Shown here piece after piece: positions 9,947 through 18,938 of a DNA stretch of 64,000 nt. The first letter of the stretch is position 1, and each line of letters opens with the position of its first letter. The stretch comes from Blastococcus capsensis (GTDB lineage Bacteria; Actinomycetota; Actinomycetes; Mycobacteriales; Geodermatophilaceae), in the NCBI RefSeq assembly GCF_030165005.1, contig NZ_JASNNW010000015.1, positions 1 through 64,000 on the forward strand, read 5' to 3'. The notes beneath the pieces were generated by a model, which worked only from the letters and a program-made list of their open reading frames with translations, did no database searches and was not told the DNA's origin. The translations under genes were made by a program, and so were the position numbers.

Positions 9947-10066
9947 CCCCGCCGTCGAGACGTCGTAGCACGCAAGGGCTGCAGGGCTGACAACCGACGG
10001 CGCAGGAGGCAGTCCAGTGCGAGCAGCCCCGGCGGACCAGCTGATGCTGGTCCGCATCGGAACCCG

Positions 10067-11464
10067 TCACCGCGTCGAGTCGGGGGTCGCCTCGAGCGGG
10101 GGAGGGCCGGCCGCGCCGGCGGGGTATTCCAGCAGCGGCACGGCGCCCTGCGCCCACGCCTGCAGCACCGGGTCGACGATCCGCCAGGCCTGCTCGGCCT
10201 CCTCGCCGCTCACCGAGAGTCGGCTGCCGCCGGACAGCAGATCGGTCAGCACCCGGCCGTACGCGGTGCGCTCGCCCGGGGCGGTCACCTGCACACCGGG
10301 CTGCCGGTTCTCCTCCGGCGCATCGAGCTCGATCCACAGCCGGTCGGCCGCCACCCGCTCGGCGTCATGCGGGTCGCACGCCGGCGCGGCGGTCCGGAAG
10401 TGGAGGCCCACCCCCTTGCGGAGCGTGCCCATCGCCTTTCCGGTGCGGAGGACGAACCGGGTGCCGGTCCACCGAGGGGTGGCCACCTCCAGGAGCAGCT
10501 CGGCGTAGGTCTCGGTGCCGCGAGCGGGGTCGACGCCGTCCTCGTCGGTGTACCCGGGCACGGCCCGACCGCCGGTCGCGCCCGCCCCCGTCAGCCTCCC
10601 GGCGGTGTAGCGGGCCCGGCGGGTCCGGTGGGAGACCTCCGCGGCGGAGAGCACTCGGACCGACCGGAGCAGGTCGAGCTTGGCTGCATGCAGCTCGCTC
10701 TCGGTCTGCCGGGCCGGCAGCTCCATCGCGAGGAGAGTCAGAGCTTGGAGCATGTGGTTCTGCATCACGTCCCGGACGGCGCCGTTCCGATCGTAGAAGT
10801 TCGCCCGGCCCTCGAGCCCCAGCGTCTCCTCCCACAGCACGTCGACCTGCGCGATGGAGGCGCTGTTCCAGACGGGGGCCAGCGAGTGGCCGGGCGCATG
10901 CAGGTCGAGCAGCGCCTGCACCGTCGGCATCCCGAGGAAGTGGTCGACGCGGAACGCAGCCTCCTCGATGCCGCCGGTCACGCGGGCGAGCAGCTCGTTC
11001 AGTGCCACCGCGCTCGCCAGATCGGTACCGAATGGCTTCTCCACCGCGATGCGGCTGCCGGCCGGTAGCTCCGCGCCGCCGAGCGCGCCCAGCATCGCCG
11101 GGAACAGTGCCGGGGGCAGGGCCAGGTAGACCGCTACCGCAGCCCGGTCGGGGGCATCGCCGCCGTCCTCGAAGGCGCGCACCGCGGCGGCGACGGTGCC
11201 CGGCTGCCCGGGGTCGACGGCCTGGTACCGGAGGCGATCGACGAGCGCGGTGCGCACCTCGGTCGACACGTCCCCGGCGTGCTGCTCCAGCCGGGTGGCC
11301 ACGTGGGTCCGGAAGGTCCGGTCGTCCCAGTCCTGGTGGGCGCTGCCCACGACCTGCAGGCCGTCGGGTATCCGGCCGTCGGCCGACAGCCGGGCGAGCG
11401 CGGGCAGCAGGAACCGCCCGGCCAGGTCGCCCGTGGCACCGAGCAGGAGCAACCGGCCGATCAC
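10067..11464 (-). CDS. zwf: Glucose-6-phosphate dehydrogenase-like protein, divergent
   Basis: A 465-residue member of the G6PDH family. The NADP fold motif GATGDLAGR is at residues 8-16, EKPFG follows, the substrate motif appears as RVDHFLGMPTVQ and the general-base region as RDVMQNHM. Compared with the classical GDLAKRK and RIDHYLGKE motifs, the lysine after GDLA is Gly and the lysine of LGKE is Met. In characterised enzymes both lysines contact the sugar phosphate, so substrate or activity may differ. GTG 11464 has GAGGAG six bases upstream. No opcA, tal or pgl lies beside it, unlike a main pentose phosphate zwf. It is best seen as a paralogue. Confidence 0.75.
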   Translation of the reverse strand: MIGRLLLLGATGDLAGRFLLPALARLSADGRIPDGLQVVGSAHQDWDDRTFRTHVATRLEQHAGDVSTEVRTALVDRLRYQAVDPGQPGTVAAAVRAFEDGGDAPDRAAVAVYLALPPALFPAMLGALGGAELPAGSRIAVEKPFGTDLASAVALNELLARVTGGIEEAAFRVDHFLGMPTVQALLDLHAPGHSLAPVWNSASIAQVDVLWEETLGLEGRANFYDRNGAVRDVMQNHMLQALTLLAMELPARQTESELHAAKLDLLRSVRVLSAAEVSHRTRRARYTAGRLTGAGATGGRAVPGYTDEDGVDPARGTETYAELLLEVATPRWTGTRFVLRTGKAMGTLRKGVGLHFRTAAPACDPHDAERVAADRLWIELDAPEENRQPGVQVTAPGERTAYGRVLTDLLSGGSRLSVSGEEAEQAWRIVDPVLQAWAQGAVPLLEYPAGAAGPPPLEATPDSTR

Positions 11465-11796
11465 GAGCGCTCCTCGAGGGGTGGGACGGTCGGCGTCCGG
11501 GTCGGTCCGGGGTGTGGTCCGGGTCGGGCGGACTGCGGGGCTGTGACCATGGCACGACCATCCTCGCCGAGCCCCGCGACCGGCGCCCACGCGGCCGGGG
11601 AGGCGGTAGCGATGCCCTGACCAGCTACCGGCAGGTGCTCGGCGCGGCCGTCGCCGAGGCCGATGAGTGGAAAGAGCTGAGCGTCAGCACCCGACGTCGA
11701 AACTGATCGCTCAGCCGGAGCCCTGATGAGTCGGCGACCCCGCAGGTCGGCCGGCTCCACCGACGGTCCGGCTTCCGGGGGCCGCGGGCGGTTCCC
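11465..11796. other. Gene-poor interval upstream of zwf-like gene
   Basis: No convincing gene is seen. The minus-strand frame of the SpoIIE fragment stays open across this stretch but loses all family similarity. The region should carry the promoter of the zwf-like gene. Confidence 0.4.
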
Positions 11797-12044
11797 CGGG
11801 TGAGCCCGCGCGGCGAGCAGGGCGACGTCGTCGTCGAACGCCGCGCCCAGCTCGGCCAGCAGCGCGTCGCAGAGCTGGTCCAACGTGAGCCCGGCACGAG
11901 CGAGCGTGGTCGCCGCCGTCCGCAGCAGCTCCGTCCCGTCGTCGATGGAGGAGCCGCGTCGTTCCACGAGACCGTCGGTGTCGTGGACGACGGTCGACCC
12001 GGGCTGCAGCGGTGGTGCATCACCGTCGGGCAAAGGTGTTACAC
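11797..12044 (-). pseudogene. Decayed SpoIIE/PP2C phosphatase, C-terminal fragment
   Basis: The minus strand encodes a short piece that matches the last third of SpoIIE-type serine phosphatases: HDTDGLVERRG (the TDG metal motif), then LDQLCDALLAELG and DDDVALLAARAHPG. The intact relative at 16623-18758 has LYTDGLVERRG and DDDVALIAVRLH in the same order. The N-terminal sensor and the first half of the phosphatase domain are missing; the coding sequence is cut off at the vapB promoter. It therefore cannot be an active phosphatase. Confidence 0.7.
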
Positions 12045-12045
12045 T
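12040..12045 (+). promoter_or_regulatory. -10 element of a leaderless vapB transcript
   Basis: TACACT ends six bases before the GTG at 12052, so transcription should begin at or next to the start codon. No ribosome-binding site is present, consistent with a leaderless mRNA. Confidence 0.55.
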
Positions 12046-12051
12046 TCCGGG

Positions 12052-12315
12052 GTGCCCACCGCCCGACCGCGTCACATGGTCACCGAGACCGACGAGCTCG
12101 CCGTTGCTCTGGATGCTGCCGCTGCGCGTTGCCCAGGGCTCAGTCGTTCGCAACTGCTCACGAGGCTGGCACTCGACGGGCACCGGGCCGCGCAGCAGGC
12201 GCACGACGAGCGGCGGCGGCGGCGGCTCTCGGCCCTGCGGAGGCACAGCGGTGATCTGACCGGCGTCTACGGCTCCGGATATCTGGGGCGGCTGCGCGAA
12301 GAGTGGCCTGCGTGA
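12052..12315 (+). CDS. VapB-like antitoxin
   Basis: An 87-residue protein directly before a PIN toxin. The N-terminal half (TETDELAVALDAAAARCPGLSRSQLLTRLALDG) looks like a ribbon-helix-helix or related DNA-binding fold of VapB antitoxins. The C-terminal half, with a run of arginines, then GVYGSGYLGRLREEW, would wrap the toxin. Such proteins neutralise VapC and repress their own promoter. GTG 12052 is favoured by the -10 element just before it; ATG 12076 is an alternative without support. The stop overlaps the toxin start by four bases. The antitoxin class is assigned mainly from context. Confidence 0.7.
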   Translation: MPTARPRHMVTETDELAVALDAAAARCPGLSRSQLLTRLALDGHRAAQQAHDERRRRRLSALRRHSGDLTGVYGSGYLGRLREEWPA

Positions 12316-12698
12316 TCGTGCTGGATGCCAGCGTCCTCATCGCCTTCCTGGACGCCGAGGACGCCCAGCACGAGGCGGCGGTATCCCTGCTCGCCCGCGA
12401 GATCGACGATGAGTTCGCCGTCAACCCGCTGACGCTCGCGGAGGTGCTGGTCGCGCCCGCCCGGATCGGTCGTCTCGACGACACCCTCGCTGCCCTGCGA
12501 GACCTCGAGGTCCAGGAGCGGCCGTTTCCCTTCGACACCGCTGTCCGGCTCGCACAGCTGCGCGCCGGCACGGGTCTGCGGATGCCGGACTGCTGCGTCC
12601 TGCTCGCGGCCCAGGATGCGGCTGCCCGCGTCGCCGCCTTCGACGGCCGACTGGCGCAGGAAGCCGAAGGTGTCGGCCTCGTCGCGCTGCGCTCTTAG
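12312..12698 (+). CDS. VapC-family PIN domain toxin
   Basis: A 128-residue PIN-domain ribonuclease of the VapC type. All four acidic active-site positions can be seen: Asp in VLDAS near residue 4, Glu in NPLTLAEVL, Asp in MPDCCVLLAA and Asp in AFDGRL. VapC toxins cut tRNA or rRNA when the antitoxin is degraded. GTG 12312 forms a GTGA overlap with the antitoxin stop, so the pair is coupled; GTG 12303 would add three residues. Composition is like the neighbours, with no sign of very recent arrival. Confidence 0.85.
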   Translation: MIVLDASVLIAFLDAEDAQHEAAVSLLAREIDDEFAVNPLTLAEVLVAPARIGRLDDTLAALRDLEVQERPFPFDTAVRLAQLRAGTGLRMPDCCVLLAAQDAAARVAAFDGRLAQEAEGVGLVALRS

Positions 12699-12864
12699 CA
12701 CCGAACTCGGGCAATCACCGCTCGGCTGCGGTCCGGTGCCGACGAAAGTCCGGCGACAGGCGGTGACCCTATGGAGCTGTGGCCGGGATGAGGTGCGGCC
12801 ACCGCTCCGTTCTCGCGCAGCCGTTGCACCGCTGGCGTACGCAGCTCGGGTCGCATTCCGACGC

Positions 12865-12870
12865 TACGGT
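12865..12870 (+). promoter_or_regulatory. -10 element of the Phd/PIN chimera gene
   Basis: TACGGT ends seven bases before ATG 12878 and no ribosome site is present, so this gene may also be leaderless. Confidence 0.4.
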
Positions 12871-12877
12871 CCGCTAC

Positions 12878-13294
12878 ATGAGGTCGGTGACGCACCGGGA
12901 GATGCGCAACAACAGCGGAGACATCCTGCGGGCGGTGGCGGCGGGGGAGTCCGTGCAGGTGACCAACGACGGTCAGCCGGCCGCAGTGATCGTGCCGCCA
13001 GCCGGCGCCACGATCGAGGACCTGGTGGCGCAGGGGCAGGCGCGTGCGGCCAACCGTCATCCCGGCGACATCGACCTGTCTGCGGTCGGCGTCGTGCTGG
13101 ATACGGTCACGCTGGTCGATCTGACACGCGGTGACCTACTGACGGCCGGGGCGTTGCCCGGCCGGCTGCGCTCGAACGACGCAATACACCTGGCTGTCGC
13201 CCTGCGGGTCGGGGTGGACGAGATGCTCACCTACGGCTCGGAGTTGGCCGCGGCTGCAGGCGCGTCGGGACTGGCCGTCGCCCGTCCGGCCTGA
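12878..13294 (+). CDS. Phd-type antitoxin fused to a PIN toxin remnant
   Basis: A 138-residue chimera. Residues 1-50 are a good Phd/YefM-type antitoxin N-terminus (VTHREMRNNSGDILRAVAAG, then GQPAAVIVPP). From about residue 70 the sequence is the C-terminal half of a PIN toxin: LRSNDAIHLAVALRVG, then DEMLTYGSELAAAAG and GLAVARPA. The N-terminal PIN strand with the first catalytic Asp and the middle Glu are absent, and the usual final Asp in TYDxxLA is Gly. An internal deletion that joined antitoxin and toxin in frame explains it. The product may still bind DNA but should not be a nuclease. Confidence 0.7.
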   Translation: MRSVTHREMRNNSGDILRAVAAGESVQVTNDGQPAAVIVPPAGATIEDLVAQGQARAANRHPGDIDLSAVGVVLDTVTLVDLTRGDLLTAGALPGRLRSNDAIHLAVALRVGVDEMLTYGSELAAAAGASGLAVARPA

Positions 13295-13503
13295 TCCCTC
13301 CGCAGCCGCCGGCGGTGTGGCGCAACGTCACCACCGACGGGGCTGTCGCGACAGGCGCGATGCCGGTGAGGTCATGCGGGCGTTACGGCCGGCCCCGGAC
13401 CGGTCGTCCGACCCCGTCGCTGGGCGAGCGAGCCGGGTGGATCGCGTGCTCGTGGTTGCCGGGAGTCGGCATCGTCGCCCGCGACCATCCGGACGCCCGT
13501 CGG

Positions 13504-15752
13504 TCACCGGGTCCTCAGCTTGGCCCGGTACATGGCTGCGTCGGCCCGGGCGATCAGCGCCGCGGGGTCGTCGGCATCCCGGGGGAAGAGCGCCGCGCCG
13601 GAACTGGCGCTGATCCGGAGCGCCGAGCCGTCCTGCTCGAACGGGTCCGCGAGGGCGGAGTGCAGGTGTTCCTGCACCCGCCGGACCGTCTCGTCCGCGG
13701 TGGAGGATTCCCCGCCGGCCGGCCATGCTCCGTCGGTCGCCGGGAGGCCGGCGAGGACGACGAGGAACTCGTCGCCGCCGAGGCGGCCGAGGAGGTCACC
13801 GGCGCGGATGGCCGAACGGAGCCGGGTCGCTGCCCAGACCAGCGCGGAATCGCCGACGGCGTGGCCGAAGCGGTCGTTGACGGCCTTGAACCCGTTGAGG
13901 TCCAGCAGTACCGCCGCCACGCTCATGCCGTTCCGCCGGGCTCGTCGCAGCTCCAGCGCCAGGTGCTCGAGGAGGTGCGCCCGGTTGGGCAGTGCGGTCA
14001 GTCCGTCGTGGTGTGCGAGGTACGCCGTCCGCCGTTCCCGGTCGACGCGTGCGGTGACGTCGAGCTGGTTGCCGATGTAGTGCGTGATCTCGCCGTCCGC
14101 ACTGCGGACGGCGCTGATGCGCACCTCGTTCCAGAAGGCCGAGCCGTCGCGCCGGTAGTTCAGCAGGACGGCGTGGACGTCGCGGCCGGCGAGGATCCGT
14201 CGGCGGATCGGGTGCACCTGGCTCGTGTCGGTGTCCGAGCCCTGGAGAAAGCGGCAGTTGCGACCGAGGACCTCTGCCTCGGCGTAGCCGGTGATGCGCA
14301 GGAACGCCGCGTTGACGTAGACCAGCGGGAGATCGGGCAGGCGCGCGTCGGCGATGACGATGCCGTTGCTGGCGACGGCGACCGCCCGGAGCATCAGATC
14401 GGGCAGGTCGTCGTGGGCGACGCGTAGGAGCGCACCGTCGGCACGGTGGTCGGCGGCCGCCGGCGAGGGGACCGTTCCGTTGGTCATGGGGCGCACCTTC
14501 TCCAGCAACGGGCCGGCCGCGTCGAATACGCGCTGCCGGTCGTAGGTCAGCACGTAGTCGAGCCGACGCGCAGCGGGGTCGGCACGACCCCTGACACCGA
14601 CCTCATCACTTCGCCCGTCCGCCGGGGCCTCGCGCGCGGCCAGCGCGGCAGCGAAGTGCGGGCTGACGACCGTGACCACCCACTGGTCGGCCAGCGGGTC
14701 GTCGGAATCGAGCGCGGTGCCCACCACGCCCGGAGCGGGCTCATCGGGCATCCCCACCCCGGTCACGGCTGTCAGGGCGGTGACACTGCCGAGCGTCTCG
14801 TACCGGCGGCGGGTGCGCGCGTTCATGAGGTTCGCGTGCTGGCAGTTCGCGAGGACGACGGTCTGCTCGTCCAGGAGCAGGGCCTGGCGCTCGAGTTGGC
14901 GGGTCATCGAGGCGAGGAGCGGCACGCTGGTGCGCCGCGCACCCGACGCGGCGGCGAGGACCGCGAACGGCGTGCGCGCCGGCTCCGTCGCAGCGGCCTC
15001 GACGGTGGGAGCGGCCGGCCGGAGGCGCAGCGGCCGCATACCGGCCGGGAGCAGCGCATCCGGGCGCCCGAACATCCATCCCTGACCGAGTCGCGCTCCC
15101 ATCGCGAGGGCACGCTCGAGGTGCTGCTCGGTCTCGATCCCCTCGGCCAGGACGACCGCACCCGAGCGCTCCGCCTCGGCGCGCACGGCGTTGACCACGC
15201 CCGCGGCCTGCAGGCTCGTGCGATCGCGCACCAGGGCCAGGTCCAGCTTGATGACGTCCGGTCGGAGGAACGACACGAGCGCGAGTCCGGCGGGCTCGGC
15301 CCCGACGTCGTCGAGTGCCACCCGCCACCCGCCACCCGCCACCCGATCTCCCGCGCATCCCGTATCCCGCGGACGAGGTCGGCGGGGCGTTCCAGCAGGT
15401 CGCGCTCGGTCACTTCGAGCACGACCTGCACGAGGGGAGGTGTGAGTTGACCCAGCACGGCCAGGTCGGAGGGCGAGAGCGTGGCGAGCGTCGCCGGTTC
15501 GACGTTCACGAACAGCGTGGTGACCTCGGCGACTCCTGTCACCCCGCGCAGTGCGGACCGCAGGCACGCCTCGTCCAGCGCCGCGGTCGTCCCGGCCGCG
15601 GCCGCGGCCGAGAACAACTGCGATGGCGACTCCAGGGGGCCCGGTTTTCCTCGGGACAGCGCTTCCACGGCTACCAGGGAACCGTCGTACAGATCGACGA
15701 TCGGCTGGAACAGCGATCGCACCGGTAGCCCCAGGAGTTCTGGCGGGGTCAT
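13504..15752 (-). pseudogene. EAL-DICT-LOV-GGDEF cyclic-di-GMP enzyme, out of frame at a 7-bp repeat
   Basis: From ATG 15752 one frame encodes the first part of an EAL domain (VEALSRG, FVNVEP, LEVTERD). At 15317-15344 the frame is lost in a (GCCACCC)x4 tract; the other frame then continues VALDDVG, IKLDLALV, LAEGIE and runs to 13504. Later domains are a DICT-like sensory segment, a LOV domain with GRNCRFLQG (flavin-adduct Cys) and FWNEV, and a GGDEF domain with RLGGDEF and an RAGD inhibitory site five residues before it. A full product would make and/or degrade c-di-GMP under blue-light control. As read, ribosomes from 15752 stop at 14904 after 282 residues. Confidence 0.8.
15317..15344. repeat. 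Heptanucleotide tandem repeat (GCCACCC)x4 within coding sequence
   Basis: Four perfect copies of GCCACCC lie end to end inside the EAL coding region. A unit of seven is not a multiple of three, so each copy gained or lost changes the reading frame. Two copies give the natural EAL sequence EIGWRVALDDVG in one frame, and five copies would also be in frame; the four present are not. Confidence 0.9.
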
Positions 15753-15913
15753 GGACGGGAGCGTCCCACGGGTTTCGGCAGCGAGCGCGGCATCGTGGAT
15801 CCGTGTCCGGCCGCTTCCGTCCTCGCCCGCGGTGTCGTGCCCTGGTCACCGTCGTCCAGGGGGCCCGAAGTGCGTGGACGTCCGGCGTCGGCGCGCCTGT
15901 GTGCGCCCGGCTG

Positions 15914-16327
15914 TCAGGCGACGTCGGTGCGGGCGTCGGCCAGGTACTCTCGCACCGCCGGCTCGGGAACGCGGAAGGAGCGGCCGACGCGCACCGCGGC
16001 CAGTTCCCCGCCGTGCACGAGGCGGTACACGGTCATCTTCGACACGCGCATGATCGCCGCGACCTCGGCCACGGTCATGAATGCGACCACAGCGCGCGGA
16101 GCGGGCCGCTCGGTCACCGGGCCCGCCGCCATCGGGTGCATCGTCGCCGGCCGCATGGCCACCTGGCGCTGAGCCACCGGACCGACGCCGGGCTGCAGGC
16201 GGGCACCCGCCGGTGCGGGGCGTGCTGTCGAACGAGGTCCGGGCACGGCGGGACGGGCGTAGGGGCGCTGGCCGTAGGCGGCCTGACGGGGAAGAGCGGG
16301 AGCGGGGGAGCGCTGGGGCAGGGACAC
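15914..16327 (-). CDS. Excisionase-family helix-turn-helix DNA-binding protein
   Basis: A 137-residue protein. The last 60 residues are a MerR/excisionase-type winged HTH: FMTVAEVAAIMRVSKMTVYR, then GELAAVRVGRSFRVPEPAVREYL. This domain is very common in actinobacteria as a small transcription regulator. The first 75 residues are a Pro/Ala/Arg-rich low-complexity region, longer than in typical family members. GTG 16327 is preferred because GAGAGGA lies six bases upstream; the open frame extends further without similarity. It is co-directional with the c-di-GMP gene but 161 bases away. Target genes are unknown. Confidence 0.75.
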   Translation of the reverse strand: MSLPQRSPAPALPRQAAYGQRPYARPAVPGPRSTARPAPAGARLQPGVGPVAQRQVAMRPATMHPMAAGPVTERPAPRAVVAFMTVAEVAAIMRVSKMTVYRLVHGGELAAVRVGRSFRVPEPAVREYLADARTDVA

Positions 16328-16622
16328 GTCGTTCCTCTCGGTGGCGGTCCACGGGACGCGGGGCCGGCTGGCCGGCGGCGACGGTGTGCATCCGTGTGAG
16401 AACTGACGGTAAGGGGAGCGGGGGAGCCTGCGCGAGGACAGCAGCGACGAGACGAACCGGTCCGCTTCGTCAGGTGTTGACCGTGCGCCAGGCGAGGTCG
16501 ATGCGAGACGCGAGGTGACAGGCGGCAGGCGCCGGAGCACCAACCGGCTGGATGGTGGCCTGCACCACGGATCCGCGATTCCGGCGGGGCGGTGGGGAGA
16601 CAGACGGTGATGGGTGCCGGTG

Positions 16623-18758
16623 TCAGTCCGCGGGCACGTTCGGTGGCACCCGGGTCGGCCCCGCTTCGGCCGGCCGGGGCCGGTCCTGGCGGTGCAGCCG
16701 GACGGCGATCAGCGCGACGTCGTCGTCGGGGATGGCCGGCAGCATCTGGGCCAGCACCTCGTCGACGAGCTCGTCGAGGTCGCGGCCGACCAGCCCGGCC
16801 AGGGTCGCCTGCAGCCGTGCCAAGCCGTCGTCGAGGTCCTCGCCGCGGCGCTCGACGAGACCGTCGGTGTAGAGCAGGACCACCGCGTCACGATCGAGGG
16901 TGGTCACCGACTCCCGTCGGGTGGCGGAGGGGTCCACGCCGAGCAGCAGGTCGGCGCGCTCGGCGGTGAGGACCTCCACCCGTCCGTCGGCGGTCAGGAT
17001 CATCGGCGGGGGATGCCCGGCGTTCGACCAGCGCAGCCGGGTCAGCCCCTGCTCGCGCTCTCCCTCGGTCTGTTCGAGACGGGCGACGACGGCCGTGGCC
17101 AGGATCGCCGATCGGAGGGTCTGCATGACCCGGTCGGCCTGGGCGACGACGGCGGCGGGTCCGTCGTCGTCGCGGGCGCCCAACGTGCGCACGATGGTGC
17201 GGATCTGACCCATCGCCGCGGCCGCTTGGGTGTCGTGCCCGACGACGTCGCCGATGACCAGCGCGGTGGCCCCGCCGGGTTGGAGGAAGGCGTCGTACCA
17301 GTCTCCGCCGACCTCGGCGGCCTGGGCGGCCGGGACGTAACGGACCACGATCTGCCCGTGGTCGGGTTGGGGAGGGGCGGTCAGCAGCGACCGCTGGAAG
17401 CCCTCGGCCAGGTCGCGCTGCTGCCGGTAGAGGCGGGCGTTGTCCAGGACGAGGCCGGCGCGGTCGGCGACGTGCCGGACCGTGACCAGGTCCTCGGGGG
17501 TGAACGGTCCCCGCCCGGCGCCGTTGCACACGGTCAGCAAGCCGACCGGACCGGTGCGGCCGGGCAGCGGGAGGACGGCGAGCGCCTCGGGGGAGAGAGC
17601 GGCCATCAGATCCCGCGCCGGCCGGGTCGCCAGCATGTCCTGCGCGGCAGCCGCCGCGCCGGTGGGCAGGTGCTGGGCATGCCCGGTGCGCAGGGCGCGG
17701 ATGACGATCGCGTCGTCGTCCAAGGCCGACAGCCGGGACTGCGCGTAGGCCTCGGCGGTGCCGCGCAGAGCGGGATCGGCGTGCCAGGAGGCAGCGGCCC
17801 GCAACCCGCGACGGTCGCCTGCGGCGGAGGTGTCGTCGATCAGGGTGACGATGCACCAGTCGGCGACCGCGGGGGTGATCAGCCGCGCCAGCCGGGTGGC
17901 GGCATCGTCGGCGTCCAGGGTGCCGGCGAGGTTCTCGGTGATCCGGCTGAGCAGGTGCTGGCGGGCGGCGGCCCGCTCGGCCTGCTGGGCGGCCAGGGCG
18001 CGGGCGGTGATGTCGACGAAGTGCAGCGCGATCCCGGCCGGGCCCGGTACGGCTCGCACCTCGAGCCAGACGTCGAGCGGCTCGGGGTAGTAGGCATCCA
18101 GGGCCTGGGTCCGGCCGGTGGCCGCGGCGCGGCGGTAGTGCTCCTCGAACTCGGTGCCGACGGTGGCGGGGAACTGCTCCCACAGCGTCCTGCCCAGCAG
18201 CTGGTCGCGTGGGCGGCCGGCGATGCGCTCGGCCTCGGTGTTGACGTGGGTGATCACCCAGTCGTGGTCCATGGCGACGAACCCGACCGCCATCGAGTCG
18301 ACGATCTGGGCGATGTGCTCCTGCTCGGCGCGCCGTTCGGTGATGTCCCAGGCTGCGCCGATCACCCGCACGGTGGTCCCGGCCTCATCGGCCAGCGCGC
18401 GGCCGCGGGCGGCCAGCCACCGGGTGCCCCCGTCGGGGAGGGCCACCCGGTACTCCGCGGAGTACTCCCCGACGGTGTCGACCGCGTGCTGCAGCAGGGC
18501 GGTGACCCGGTCGATGTCCTCCGGGTGCACCCGGGCGGTGAACGACTCGAAGCTCCGGTCGAAAGAGGCGGGGTGGTAGCCGAACAGCTCGATCAGCCGC
18601 TCGTCCCAGCCCAGGTCGTCGGCGGCGAGGACCCAGTCGAACATGCCGACGCCGGCCGCGGTCACCGCCAGGTCCAGCAGGGCTCGGCGTGCTGCATCCG
18701 GCTCCCCGGGCAGCTCGGGCACCTGTGTCGCAGGCGTGTCGCCACCGTGCTCGCTCAT
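16623..18758 (-). CDS. PAS-PAS-GAF-SpoIIE (PP2C) serine phosphatase
   Basis: A 711-residue signalling phosphatase of the RsbU/P type. Two PAS domains (about residues 25-150 and 150-265; motifs WDITERRAEQ and HFVDITARA), a GAF domain (about 280-430) and a C-terminal SpoIIE-type PP2C domain (about 475-700). The metal-binding motifs are intact: GGDWYDAF, GDVVGHDTQAAAAMG, LYTDGLVERRG and DDDVALIAVRLH. Such enzymes dephosphorylate STAS anti-sigma antagonists in response to a signal sensed by PAS or GAF. ATG 18758 has GGAG just upstream. A RsbW-like ATPase is the next gene upstream on the same strand, which supports a partner-switching role. Confidence 0.85.
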   Translation of the reverse strand: MSEHGGDTPATQVPELPGEPDAARRALLDLAVTAAGVGMFDWVLAADDLGWDERLIELFGYHPASFDRSFESFTARVHPEDIDRVTALLQHAVDTVGEYSAEYRVALPDGGTRWLAARGRALADEAGTTVRVIGAAWDITERRAEQEHIAQIVDSMAVGFVAMDHDWVITHVNTEAERIAGRPRDQLLGRTLWEQFPATVGTEFEEHYRRAAATGRTQALDAYYPEPLDVWLEVRAVPGPAGIALHFVDITARALAAQQAERAAARQHLLSRITENLAGTLDADDAATRLARLITPAVADWCIVTLIDDTSAAGDRRGLRAAASWHADPALRGTAEAYAQSRLSALDDDAIVIRALRTGHAQHLPTGAAAAAQDMLATRPARDLMAALSPEALAVLPLPGRTGPVGLLTVCNGAGRGPFTPEDLVTVRHVADRAGLVLDNARLYRQQRDLAEGFQRSLLTAPPQPDHGQIVVRYVPAAQAAEVGGDWYDAFLQPGGATALVIGDVVGHDTQAAAAMGQIRTIVRTLGARDDDGPAAVVAQADRVMQTLRSAILATAVVARLEQTEGEREQGLTRLRWSNAGHPPPMILTADGRVEVLTAERADLLLGVDPSATRRESVTTLDRDAVVLLYTDGLVERRGEDLDDGLARLQATLAGLVGRDLDELVDEVLAQMLPAIPDDDVALIAVRLHRQDRPRPAEAGPTRVPPNVPAD

Positions 18759-18938
18759 GCTCTCCGTCGCCCCACGTCCACCGCGGCCGCAGCCCGGCCG
18801 CACACGCCTTGTCGGGCGGCGGCCTGCTCATTGTGGAGGATGTCGCGGACCGCCTGGGCCACGTCGTGACATCGCCGTCGCTGGCGGCCGGTCGTCTCCC
18901 CGGACCTGGCGCGCAGCCCTGCCCGGGCGCCGGGTGGG

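Noticed and set aside
15317-15344. CRISPR-like or minisatellite array
   Set aside because: Units are seven bases with no spacers; it is a short coding tandem repeat.
15845-15913. bS22 ribosomal protein gene beside the HTH gene
   Set aside because: A tiny basic ribosomal protein often accompanies this kind of HTH gene, but no matching Lys/Arg-rich frame is present.
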